A stretch of 64,000 bases of DNA from TMED13 sp042090305 (GTDB lineage Bacteria > Pseudomonadota > Alphaproteobacteria > Methylaequorales > Methylaequoraceae), in the NCBI GenBank assembly GCA_042090305.1, contig JBELJQ010000001.1:108933-172932 (forward strand), read 5' to 3'. The first letter of the stretch is position 1. Each line of letters begins with the position of its first letter. This document shows, in pieces, positions 44,720 through 52,757 of this stretch. The notes beneath the pieces are model-generated. The model did not search any database. It was not told the origin of the DNA and worked only from the letters and a program-made list of their open reading frames with translations. Made by a program: the position numbers and the translations under genes.

Positions 44720-45115
44720 ATGCCCCATCTTCAATTCGAGGTTAGTAAAAAATTAACAAAAGAATCGAAGGTAGAGTTTATTAATTTTGTTCAATTACAA
44801 TTCTCTAAGATAATGCTAACAGGAACTGATCACATAGCTATTAGTATTAGAGAAATGAATACTGAAAATTTAAATCTGGGAAGAGCTATTAAGAACAAGG
44901 CAGTTTGTTTGATGAATTTAGATATTAGGCAAGGACGAAGTGAATCACAAAAAAAAGAATTAGTTAAAACTCTAATAAAAGGAGCTGAGAGTATTCTAGG
45001 AGTAGAAGCAAAGAATCAATATGTTACAATCACTAATCATACTGGTGAGGAATTTAATTTTTTTGAAAAGTCACTAACTGATTGGAAAAAAAATGATGAT
45101 CCTGCAAACAACTAA
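44720..45115 (+). CDS. Tautomerase-fold protein (4-oxalocrotonate tautomerase/MIF-like)
   Basis: A 131-aa protein starting MPHLQFEVSKKL: after removal of Met the N-terminal proline would be the catalytic base of the tautomerase superfamily. The two beta-alpha-beta halves can be traced (first half to ~60, second with KNQYVTITNHTGEEF). Follows the SDR gene by 11 bp in an apparent two-gene operon. Confidence 0.78.
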   Translation: MPHLQFEVSKKLTKESKVEFINFVQLQFSKIMLTGTDHIAISIREMNTENLNLGRAIKNKAVCLMNLDIRQGRSESQKKELVKTLIKGAESILGVEAKNQYVTITNHTGEEFNFFEKSLTDWKKNDDPANN

Positions 45116-45138
45116 TATGCAATAATAAAAATAATTGA

Positions 45139-45579
45139 ATGCTATTAATCAATATAAAATATAATAAAATATTAATTTTTTTCTTTGTAATATTTAACTT
45201 TCTGAAAGTAACTGCAAAAGATTATGACGGTAAGGTGTTTATATGTGCTAATGAAATAGGACCAATTTTAGAGTTTATGATTCCCAATTTTAAAAAAAAT
45301 TTAGAGGAAAAAATATTTAAATTTAAAGTTTATGAATCACAAAATAGAAATTCATTTAATGTTAGAGAGGGAATGATTAAAAAACAATCCAGTCCAATAG
45401 ATGATTCTTATTATTATTATAAAGCTCACTCGGATTCTCAAAACAACCAAGAGATGTTAATAAATTTTGAATTTTATCCACCAACACATTTACTTTTTAA
45501 ACATCAAAACTCTCAATATACTGATCTAGTCTGCTGGGTTGATGAAAACAATACAAAAGATAATTTAATAAATGATTAA
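45139..45579 (+). CDS. Hypothetical secreted protein
   Basis: A 146-aa protein with an N-terminal hydrophobic segment (ILIFFFVIFNFLKVTA) likely to be a signal peptide, then KDYDGKVFICANEIG. Two cysteines (in FICAN and LVCWVD) could form a disulfide. I do not recognise the family. Sits 23 bp after the tautomerase gene and 32 bp before the MBOAT gene. Confidence 0.55.
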   Translation: MLLINIKYNKILIFFFVIFNFLKVTAKDYDGKVFICANEIGPILEFMIPNFKKNLEEKIFKFKVYESQNRNSFNVREGMIKKQSSPIDDSYYYYKAHSDSQNNQEMLINFEFYPPTHLLFKHQNSQYTDLVCWVDENNTKDNLIND

Positions 45580-45611
45580 AATAATAATTTTGAAAAAATT
45601 TAGCTTAATAA

Positions 45612-47051
45612 ATGCTTTTTAATTCTATAGAATTTATCATTTTTTTTATATTTATCGCTCTGTTTCTCTTACTTTTGAGGAAAAATAAAGATATATCAAT
45701 TTTGGTAATAATTTTTTTTTCTTTACTCTTTTATGGTTATGAAAAAGCACAATGGATAATCTTAATTTTATTTTCGATATCTATCAACTACCTTTGTTCA
45801 TATCTTATAAAAAAGAATGTAAAGTATATTTTTAATTTCGGAATTATTTTTAATTTAGGAATTCTCTTTTTTTATAAATATCTTGGTTTTTTTTTCACAA
45901 ATCTAAATTTTTTATTTGAACAAAACTTTTCTTATTTAAATATTGCTCTTCCAATTGGTATATCATTCTATTCTTTTCAACAAATTTCATATTTATTTGA
46001 TTGTAGGGAAAAAAAAAATAGCTTGCCAAGATTTAGTGAATACCTCTTATATGTCTCTTTTTTTCCACAATTAATTGCGGGTCCAATAGTGAAATCAAAA
46101 GATTTCTTTATTCAAGTTACAAAAAATTATTTTCTTAAACCCACAAAAATTATGGTGTTAAAAGGTATTACGATTTTCATAATTGGTTTATTCAAAAAAA
46201 CATTTATCGCTGACAATATAGCAATTTTCTCAGATGCAGTTTTTAATAACGCAAATTCAGGGACAATTGGTTTTCTTGATTCATGGATTGGTGTTTTTGC
46301 ATTTTCACTTCAGATATATTTTGATTTTTCAAGTTATTCTGACATGGCAATTGGTCTTGGATTAATATTAGGTGTTAAACTACCAATCAATTTTAGTTCA
46401 CCTTATAAATCAGAGAATATAATTGAATTCTGGAGATCATGGCATATTACACTATCAAATTTTTTAAGAGAATATTTATATATAAAAATTGGCGGAAATA
46501 GAAATGGTAGAATAAGAAATTTTATCAATTTTTTTATTGTTATGATACTTGGTGGAATATGGCATGGAGCTAGTTGGACTTTCGTATTATGGGGTGTTGT
46601 TCATGCTATATATATTTCTACTAATCATTTTATTATTGATTTATTTCATAAATATCAAGTAAAGATAAAAATACCACAATTTATTAAAATTTTATTTACA
46701 TTTTGTATTGTTTCTATTGCATGGGTCTTTTTTCGTTCTGAGAATTTAGAGATAGCAGTTAAAATGTTTGAAGCTATGTTTATACTTAAAAATTATCAAA
46801 TTCTGAATATTTTGGACTACGATACAGCGATTGTGGCTTTTAAATGGATTTCAATACTTTTGATTATTTGTTGGTTTTTACCAAATACAAATTTTTTGAT
46901 AAATTATAATAGTATAAATCAAAAAAATGAAAAACCATTTTTAAATAAATACGTTACTTTGGATAAGCTTTTATTGGTGTTAAGCTTCCTTTTATTGATA
47001 TCTGTTTTAACTTTCCAAGTAAAAAGTCCATTCCTTTACTTTAAATTTTAA
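45612..47051 (+). CDS. MBOAT-family O-acyltransferase (AlgI-like)
   Basis: A 479-aa polytopic membrane protein with around ten hydrophobic helices. Family motifs include LPIGISFYSFQQISYLFD, FPQLIAGPIVK, DFSSYSDMAIGLG, PINFSSPYKSENIIEFWRSW and GGIWHGASWTFVLWG with the conserved active-site histidine. AlgI-like MBOATs move acetyl groups across the membrane onto exopolysaccharides or other surface glycans. It overlaps the next SGNH-type gene by 1 bp (TAATG), the typical AlgI plus AlgJ/X-like partner arrangement. Confidence 0.92.
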   Translation: MLFNSIEFIIFFIFIALFLLLLRKNKDISILVIIFFSLLFYGYEKAQWIILILFSISINYLCSYLIKKNVKYIFNFGIIFNLGILFFYKYLGFFFTNLNFLFEQNFSYLNIALPIGISFYSFQQISYLFDCREKKNSLPRFSEYLLYVSFFPQLIAGPIVKSKDFFIQVTKNYFLKPTKIMVLKGITIFIIGLFKKTFIADNIAIFSDAVFNNANSGTIGFLDSWIGVFAFSLQIYFDFSSYSDMAIGLGLILGVKLPINFSSPYKSENIIEFWRSWHITLSNFLREYLYIKIGGNRNGRIRNFINFFIVMILGGIWHGASWTFVLWGVVHAIYISTNHFIIDLFHKYQVKIKIPQFIKILFTFCIVSIAWVFFRSENLEIAVKMFEAMFILKNYQILNILDYDTAIVAFKWISILLIICWFLPNTNFLINYNSINQKNEKPFLNKYVTLDKLLLVLSFLLLISVLTFQVKSPFLYFKF

Positions 47052-48190
47052 TGAAAAAATTTCTATACAATCTATTTGACAACAAATTCTATTTTAAAAC
47101 ATTGTTGTTCTTTATCTTTATTTTATGTCTATCTTTTGTAATAGAAATTTTACTTTTTTTTATTACAACTGAGCTTCTTATAACATCTTCAAGAACAATA
47201 TATGGAAATTATAGATATTCTCCAAATAAATCATTTGTTATTAAAAGTAATGAAACGAATAAGCTGGTAAATATAAAAATTAATGAAGTTGGAGTTAGAG
47301 ATAAAAGATTTTCTTCCACAAACAAAATAAAAATTGGAGTAATTGGAGATAGTTATGTTTTCGCACGTGACATTGATATGGACAATAGATTTACCGAGAT
47401 TTTACAAAAAAAAATGGATAAAACAGGTAAATCAGTTGAAATTTATAATATAGGCGTTGAAGGTGCAAATCCTGCTAACTACTATACGTGGATAAATTAC
47501 CTGGAATTGAATTATGATTTTGATTTCTATATTATTTTAATATCTAATGATGACGATTTTAACAATAATCAACAAAAAATAATTATAGAAGATAAAAAAA
47601 TACAGTATTTTATTTCTGAAAATAAAGTGACTAAAGAAATATCCACATTAAATAATATTGAAAAATTTAAAAATGATTCTCTTATTTTCTTAAGAAAATC
47701 TGAATTAATAAGAGTCATCGAAATGTCAATAAGAGGTTCTTTGAAAATTGTTAAAAACGGAGGAATGAATTTATCATCAAAAATTCAGTCATATTTTAAA
47801 GATGATTATAATTTAAATGAAAGGTCTGAAGTAGATTGCAATATTATATTTAAACCTGGTTCTAACATACATAATTTCAATTTAGCCTTTATGATTTTTA
47901 GTGATATAGAGAATTTAACAAACAAACCTATATTTTTCCTACAATTACCTAGTTATAGCCAAATCAATTCTTATAGTTCAAATATTTGTGATTATAATAA
48001 TCCTGAGAATCTATTTAATAATCATCCATTGAGGTTTAAATATAGTCTTCTAAATGACTTTAAGCTTGATAATAAACAATTGTATTTTCAGTATGGTCAT
48101 TTAAATGAAAATGGACACGATTCTATTGCAAAACTGATTTTCTCAAATAATACTTTTAAACAAATCCTTTTGGAAAAATTAATCAAATAA
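47051..48190 (+). CDS. Membrane-anchored SGNH-hydrolase-like protein (O-acetylation partner)
   Basis: A 379-aa protein with an N-terminal membrane helix (~17-40) and a periplasmic domain. GVIGDSYVFARDID (~95-108) is an SGNH block I with Ser after Gly-Asp; NIGVEGANPANYYTW is a block II-like segment and FQYGHLNENGHDSIAK holds the C-terminal His. Directly follows the MBOAT gene and likely transfers the acyl group supplied by it, by analogy with AlgI/AlgJ. The acceptor glycan is unknown. Confidence 0.8.
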   Translation: MKKFLYNLFDNKFYFKTLLFFIFILCLSFVIEILLFFITTELLITSSRTIYGNYRYSPNKSFVIKSNETNKLVNIKINEVGVRDKRFSSTNKIKIGVIGDSYVFARDIDMDNRFTEILQKKMDKTGKSVEIYNIGVEGANPANYYTWINYLELNYDFDFYIILISNDDDFNNNQQKIIIEDKKIQYFISENKVTKEISTLNNIEKFKNDSLIFLRKSELIRVIEMSIRGSLKIVKNGGMNLSSKIQSYFKDDYNLNERSEVDCNIIFKPGSNIHNFNLAFMIFSDIENLTNKPIFFLQLPSYSQINSYSSNICDYNNPENLFNNHPLRFKYSLLNDFKLDNKQLYFQYGHLNENGHDSIAKLIFSNNTFKQILLEKLIK

Positions 48191-48402
48191 CTCGTTCTTT
48201 TTATTTCAACTTAATTTTTTTAAAAAAAAAATTAAACCACTTGTTCATAATCAGTAAAAAAGTGTTTAGGCTTTCGTTCTTATCTTAATACATAATTCAG
48301 ACCTGTAATTCAGCTAAAATATTTATTATAATATTTGAGAACATTTAGATTTAGAATTATATATTTAAAAATTTGTGTTATAAATAAAAAAAATTAAATG
48401 AC

Positions 48403-50139
48403 ATGTATATATTAGGAATCAATACAGGGTTAGGAGCATCAATTTGTCTTTTTAAAGATGGTAAGATTGAGTTTGCGATTGAGGATGAAAGAATCACAAA
48501 AAAAAAGAACTTTGGTGGCTTTCCAAGTGCTAGTCTTAAATATTTAAAAAAAAATTATTCAGCTCAGCTTAAGCATTTAGATTATTTATGTATTTGTGAT
48601 AATCAAGATGTAACAGTAACCCTAGAACAAATGATATCCAGATTTGAGTTTAGGTTCACTGAAAAAAAAAATTCCTTTTTCGATGATATTAAAAATATAG
48701 TAAAGATTTTTATACCCAATAATACTCTAGCTTGGATCTCTAAACCTCAAATAAAGAAACCCTTATTAGATAGAATAAAAAAAGAACTATCAGGATTAGA
48801 TTTTAATAAAATTAAAGTAATGAGATTACAGCATCACCTTTGTCATGCATCAGCTGCATATTTTGGCTTAGCAAAAAATATGAATAAAAAGTATTTAGTT
48901 TTTACCTTAGATGGCGGTGGTGATGGTGAGTGTGGTTCTATCAATATTGGATATAATGGAGATATAAAGAAAGTTTATAGTATTAGTAGTAAAAATAGTC
49001 TAGCTGCACTTTACTCATCTGTAACTTATCTGATGGGATTTAAGCCACATGAACATGAATATAAAATCATGGGACTCGCCCCTTACACCTCAAAACTTTA
49101 TACAAATGATATAAAAAAAATACTATACTCATTCCTTGATTTAGAAAAGGATGATGGTTTAGATTTTATTAATAAAGGTTCGGAAAAAAAACATCCTGGA
49201 TTCGAACTAGGAAAAAAATTAAGACAAAAAAGATTTGATAATATTGCCTTTGCTATTCAAGATTTCTCTGAGGAATTGACAATAAAGTGGATAAAAAGAG
49301 CCGTAAAAAAGTATAAGATTAATGATATTCTTCTTTCCGGTGGATTATTTATGAATATAAAAATAAATAAAATAATATCAGAATTACCTGAAATAAACTC
49401 CGTTGATGTTTTTCCTTCTTGCGGAGATGAAACAAACTCTTTAGGTATATCATTTTTTTGTCATTCAAAAATTAATAAACCAGAAGTATCATTACTAAAG
49501 AACTTCAACTTAGGGCCGGAACTAAATTTTAACGGGAAAAAAATACCTAATAAACTAAAGAAAAAATTTAAATTTGAAACTATTAAAACCAATAAGTATA
49601 AGAAAATAGCTGAACTTTTGGCAAAAGGTGAAGTTATCGGTAATTTAGAGGGTAGAATGGAATTTGGTGCTAGAGCACTCGGTAATAGGTCCCTTATAGC
49701 AGATCCAATAAATTCAGATGTAGTTGAAAAAATTAACTACCTCATAAAAAAGCGCGACTTTTGGATGCCATTTGCTCCTGCTATTTTGAGTGAAGATGCT
49801 TCAAAGTATATTTCAATACCATCAACGATTAAGAACGGATCGCCATACATGATGTTTGGATTTGATTCAAAAATTAATCAACAGAAAAAAATGATTGCTG
49901 GTCTTCATAGAGTTGACAAAACAGCAAGGGCACAAATAGTGGATAAAAAAATATATCCAAATTTTCACAAATTATTATGTGAATTCAAAAAGCTGACAGG
50001 AAGATCCGTTTTGTTGAACACATCATTTAATCTGCATGGTGACCCTCTTGCACTAAACGAAAAGGATGCCTTTAAAGTATTAGAAAATTCTGAGCTAAAA
50101 TATGTCTTCTTGGATGATGTATTAGTCTCAAGAAGATAG
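48403..50139 (+). CDS. Carbamoyltransferase (NodU/CmcH/TobZ family)
   Basis: A 578-aa O-carbamoyltransferase using carbamoyl phosphate and ATP. The N-terminal domain has GINTGLGASICLFKDGKI and QHHLCHASAAYFG (catalytic and metal-binding histidines), with TLDGGGDGE and the KIMGLAPY region; the C-terminal YrdC-like domain has GRMEFGARALGNRSL, RDFWMPFAPAIL and TSFNLHGDPL. In surface-glycan or nodulation-factor pathways such enzymes decorate sugars. It follows the MBOAT/SGNH pair after 212 bp. Confidence 0.92.
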   Translation: MYILGINTGLGASICLFKDGKIEFAIEDERITKKKNFGGFPSASLKYLKKNYSAQLKHLDYLCICDNQDVTVTLEQMISRFEFRFTEKKNSFFDDIKNIVKIFIPNNTLAWISKPQIKKPLLDRIKKELSGLDFNKIKVMRLQHHLCHASAAYFGLAKNMNKKYLVFTLDGGGDGECGSINIGYNGDIKKVYSISSKNSLAALYSSVTYLMGFKPHEHEYKIMGLAPYTSKLYTNDIKKILYSFLDLEKDDGLDFINKGSEKKHPGFELGKKLRQKRFDNIAFAIQDFSEELTIKWIKRAVKKYKINDILLSGGLFMNIKINKIISELPEINSVDVFPSCGDETNSLGISFFCHSKINKPEVSLLKNFNLGPELNFNGKKIPNKLKKKFKFETIKTNKYKKIAELLAKGEVIGNLEGRMEFGARALGNRSLIADPINSDVVEKINYLIKKRDFWMPFAPAILSEDASKYISIPSTIKNGSPYMMFGFDSKINQQKKMIAGLHRVDKTARAQIVDKKIYPNFHKLLCEFKKLTGRSVLLNTSFNLHGDPLALNEKDAFKVLENSELKYVFLDDVLVSRR

Positions 50140-50147
50140 CTTTTATC

Positions 50148-51683
50148 TTAATTTATTTCATAAAGTACTAAAGAACCACTGCCTTCATAGCTGACCAGAA
50201 AAAAATATTTATCTAAAAACTTATCCTTCAAAAAAAACTGTCCCTCAGGACTATAATGTGGCAATTTTGTAGGAAGAAATTTTACATACTTTATTTCTTT
50301 TAAATCTGTTACATCATAAATAAAAAAACCATTTGATCTTTCTAGACCAATAATAGCATAGATCTTTTCTTTAAATTTTATTAAGTTTATAGTTTCTGGT
50401 TCTGGTCCCTTGTCATCACTTCTAGCATCAAAAATCAGTTCATTCTTTTTTTTATCAAAAGATGTATTAAAATTTTCAGGAAATTTATCAGATAATATTT
50501 TCTCAAATTCATCCCCACTATCATAAAATAATTCTAATTTTGGTTTAATAAAAGATATTCCAAAGAACTTTAATCCACTGGTAAACTTCCATACAGAAAA
50601 GCTTCTAGCACCATATGAAAAAATATTATCAACTAAATCATCATTATTGACATCTGCATTGATTATAGAAACTTTTAAACGATTAACATCATCATCAATA
50701 TTAGGAAATTTTTTATAAAATTCTTCATCAAGTTTAAGTTGAGAAATTCTTTTTTCTTCTGAAAAAAAACTATAATCTTTTGAATCACCCTCATTTGCAG
50801 TTGCTAGATAATATATTCCCCTGAACTTCTCATAGATCGTTCTTTTATTTGGTAGTGTTTGAATACCATCTGGTTGATATAACCCTTTGATTGGAAGTTT
50901 TTTTAGATTAGCGACTTTATCCTTATCGTTGGAATCAATACCATATTTTAAATCTTCGAAAAGTTTTAAGCCTAGTGAATGTATCGAGTAAAAAGAATAA
51001 TTAACATAATCAAAAACTGAGATAGCATTATTTTCTTGATTTACAACAAATATAAACTTTTCATCATGAGTTATTGATAAATATTCTGGCTCTAGGTCTT
51101 CGGCCAGGGGACCATTTTGAATTTTTCTAATTTCTTTATTATTATTAAAAAGTTTCATATCATATGTTTTTGATACTCTTTTACCCAAGTCAACGATAGA
51201 TAACGAGCCCACTGGATTGTACTCTGACATACTATTTGGTTCACCTTCATTTGCTGAGATTAGTTGATTTCCCAACTTATTAAAAGTAATCATATCTGGC
51301 ATTACACCAACTTCAGACTTAAAAATAAAATCGTAATCTTTGTCAAAAAAAACTACATTTCCATTTTTAATTGGATTAAAGTTTTCCATAGCAACTGCTA
51401 AAACTTTCTCGCTATTTAAGTCAATACTATTTGGACGCGATCCAAACTTTGAAAGATTGATTTGTTCAATTTTTTTCATATTTTGGTCAAAAACTTTAAA
51501 TATATCAATACGGTTATATTTAGGGTTAGAAGAAAATATTAACTTCCTTTCATTATCATAAACTGCAATTTCGGTTGTTAGATTTTCATTCCAGTTAAAT
51601 TCAGAAACAATCTTCATTTCAAATGCTAATGCTGAATTAAAATTAAATGTTAGTAATAAAAAAATTATGATTAAATGATTCAT
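50148..51683 (-). CDS. Secreted beta-propeller-like protein (choice-of-anchor I type)
   Basis: A 511-aa protein with a signal peptide (HLIIIFLLLTFNFNSALA). Motifs GVMPDMITFNKLGNQLISANEGEP, EPEYLSITHDEKFIFVVNQENNAI, YQPDGIQTL and DDKGPEPETINLI match the choice-of-anchor I / LVIVD-like beta-propeller group, which includes alkaline-phosphatase- or phytase-like secreted proteins. No C-terminal anchor is visible. Activity is unknown. Divergent from the CotH operon across 57 bp with a TATAAT at ~51719. Confidence 0.78.
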   Translation of the reverse strand: MNHLIIIFLLLTFNFNSALAFEMKIVSEFNWNENLTTEIAVYDNERKLIFSSNPKYNRIDIFKVFDQNMKKIEQINLSKFGSRPNSIDLNSEKVLAVAMENFNPIKNGNVVFFDKDYDFIFKSEVGVMPDMITFNKLGNQLISANEGEPNSMSEYNPVGSLSIVDLGKRVSKTYDMKLFNNNKEIRKIQNGPLAEDLEPEYLSITHDEKFIFVVNQENNAISVFDYVNYSFYSIHSLGLKLFEDLKYGIDSNDKDKVANLKKLPIKGLYQPDGIQTLPNKRTIYEKFRGIYYLATANEGDSKDYSFFSEEKRISQLKLDEEFYKKFPNIDDDVNRLKVSIINADVNNDDLVDNIFSYGARSFSVWKFTSGLKFFGISFIKPKLELFYDSGDEFEKILSDKFPENFNTSFDKKKNELIFDARSDDKGPEPETINLIKFKEKIYAIIGLERSNGFFIYDVTDLKEIKYVKFLPTKLPHYSPEGQFFLKDKFLDKYFFLVSYEGSGSLVLYEIN

Positions 51684-51740
51684 TATTTTATATTCTTAAA
51701 AATATGTTATTTTTTATGATATAATATACACCAAAATAAC

Positions 51741-52757
51741 ATGAAAAAAATTTTTTTTGGAATTATATTTTGCCTTTTCTTTCAGTTTTTTTTAGTAATA
51801 GCGATACTATTTTATAAGGGAGAAAAATCTTATGCTACTTATTATTACATAATTAGTTCATATCCAAACGTTATTACTCAAGGTTATTTAAAGAATGCAA
51901 TTTATAATAAGTCAGTTGATGATTCTTTAGAACTTGTGAGAAGGCAATCTCGATTAATTTATTCAAATACTAATGAACAGATGGTTAAAGACCTTCTTAT
52001 GAATACCTACAAGATATTTTATATACTTGATAGTAATGATGACTATAAAAAATTTAGTTTATGGTTAAAAGATCTTAGAAAATTCCTAGATAACGGTTAT
52101 GGAGACTATCTTTTAAATTTTATAGAGTTTAAGACAAATTATAAAGTAAATCAGGATAGAAAAATAAAAGATGAACTATTTAAGGAGATTAAAAGAGCTC
52201 ATCCTGCGAACCCAAACATTTATAGAGACCATTTAATTGAAAGTTTTTTAAGTAAAGATATAAATAGGTCTATGGCACTTTGCAAAAATTATTATAATTC
52301 TTACCAGTTAACTCTTCCAATTGATTCTAAATATAAAGTAAATGATCCAGATAACTTTAAAAATAAATTTTATTTAAAGACAGAAGATAATAAAAAAAAT
52401 TTTTCTGATGAAATTAAGATAAATAAAATTTCAAACTACATTTTTGAGGATAATTTTATTAAGAAAACTAGTTTAAAAGTTCATTTGAGATTAATGGAAG
52501 GTACAACTCTGATGCCATTCGAAATTACTTTTATAAAAAATAATAATGTTAAAAAGAAATTCAATGTAGATGATTTAAATTTTTTTTCAAAGTATGGATA
52601 CTTTCTTCAGGATAAATCATTTGTCTCTACAGGAAATCACTTAACAGATGAACTTTTAATTTTTCCAAATGAAAAATATTTTCCTGAAGCAGACAAAATA
52701 ATTCTTAAATTAAAATTTTCTAAATTAAATATATCGACAATAAATTGTAATGATTAA
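51741..52757 (+). CDS. Unknown membrane-anchored protein, first gene of the CotH/VTC operon
   Basis: A 338-aa protein with an N-terminal hydrophobic segment (FFGIIFCLFFQFFLVIAILFY) that could be a signal or an anchor. The next ~130 residues look helical with repeat-like spacing (SYPNVITQGYLKNAIYNK, RRQSRLIYSNTN), and the C-terminal ~120 residues look beta-rich. I do not recognise a family. It overlaps the CotH gene by 8 bp, so it is likely a functional partner. Confidence 0.6.
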   Translation: MKKIFFGIIFCLFFQFFLVIAILFYKGEKSYATYYYIISSYPNVITQGYLKNAIYNKSVDDSLELVRRQSRLIYSNTNEQMVKDLLMNTYKIFYILDSNDDYKKFSLWLKDLRKFLDNGYGDYLLNFIEFKTNYKVNQDRKIKDELFKEIKRAHPANPNIYRDHLIESFLSKDINRSMALCKNYYNSYQLTLPIDSKYKVNDPDNFKNKFYLKTEDNKKNFSDEIKINKISNYIFEDNFIKKTSLKVHLRLMEGTTLMPFEITFIKNNNVKKKFNVDDLNFFSKYGYFLQDKSFVSTGNHLTDELLIFPNEKYFPEADKIILKLKFSKLNISTINCND

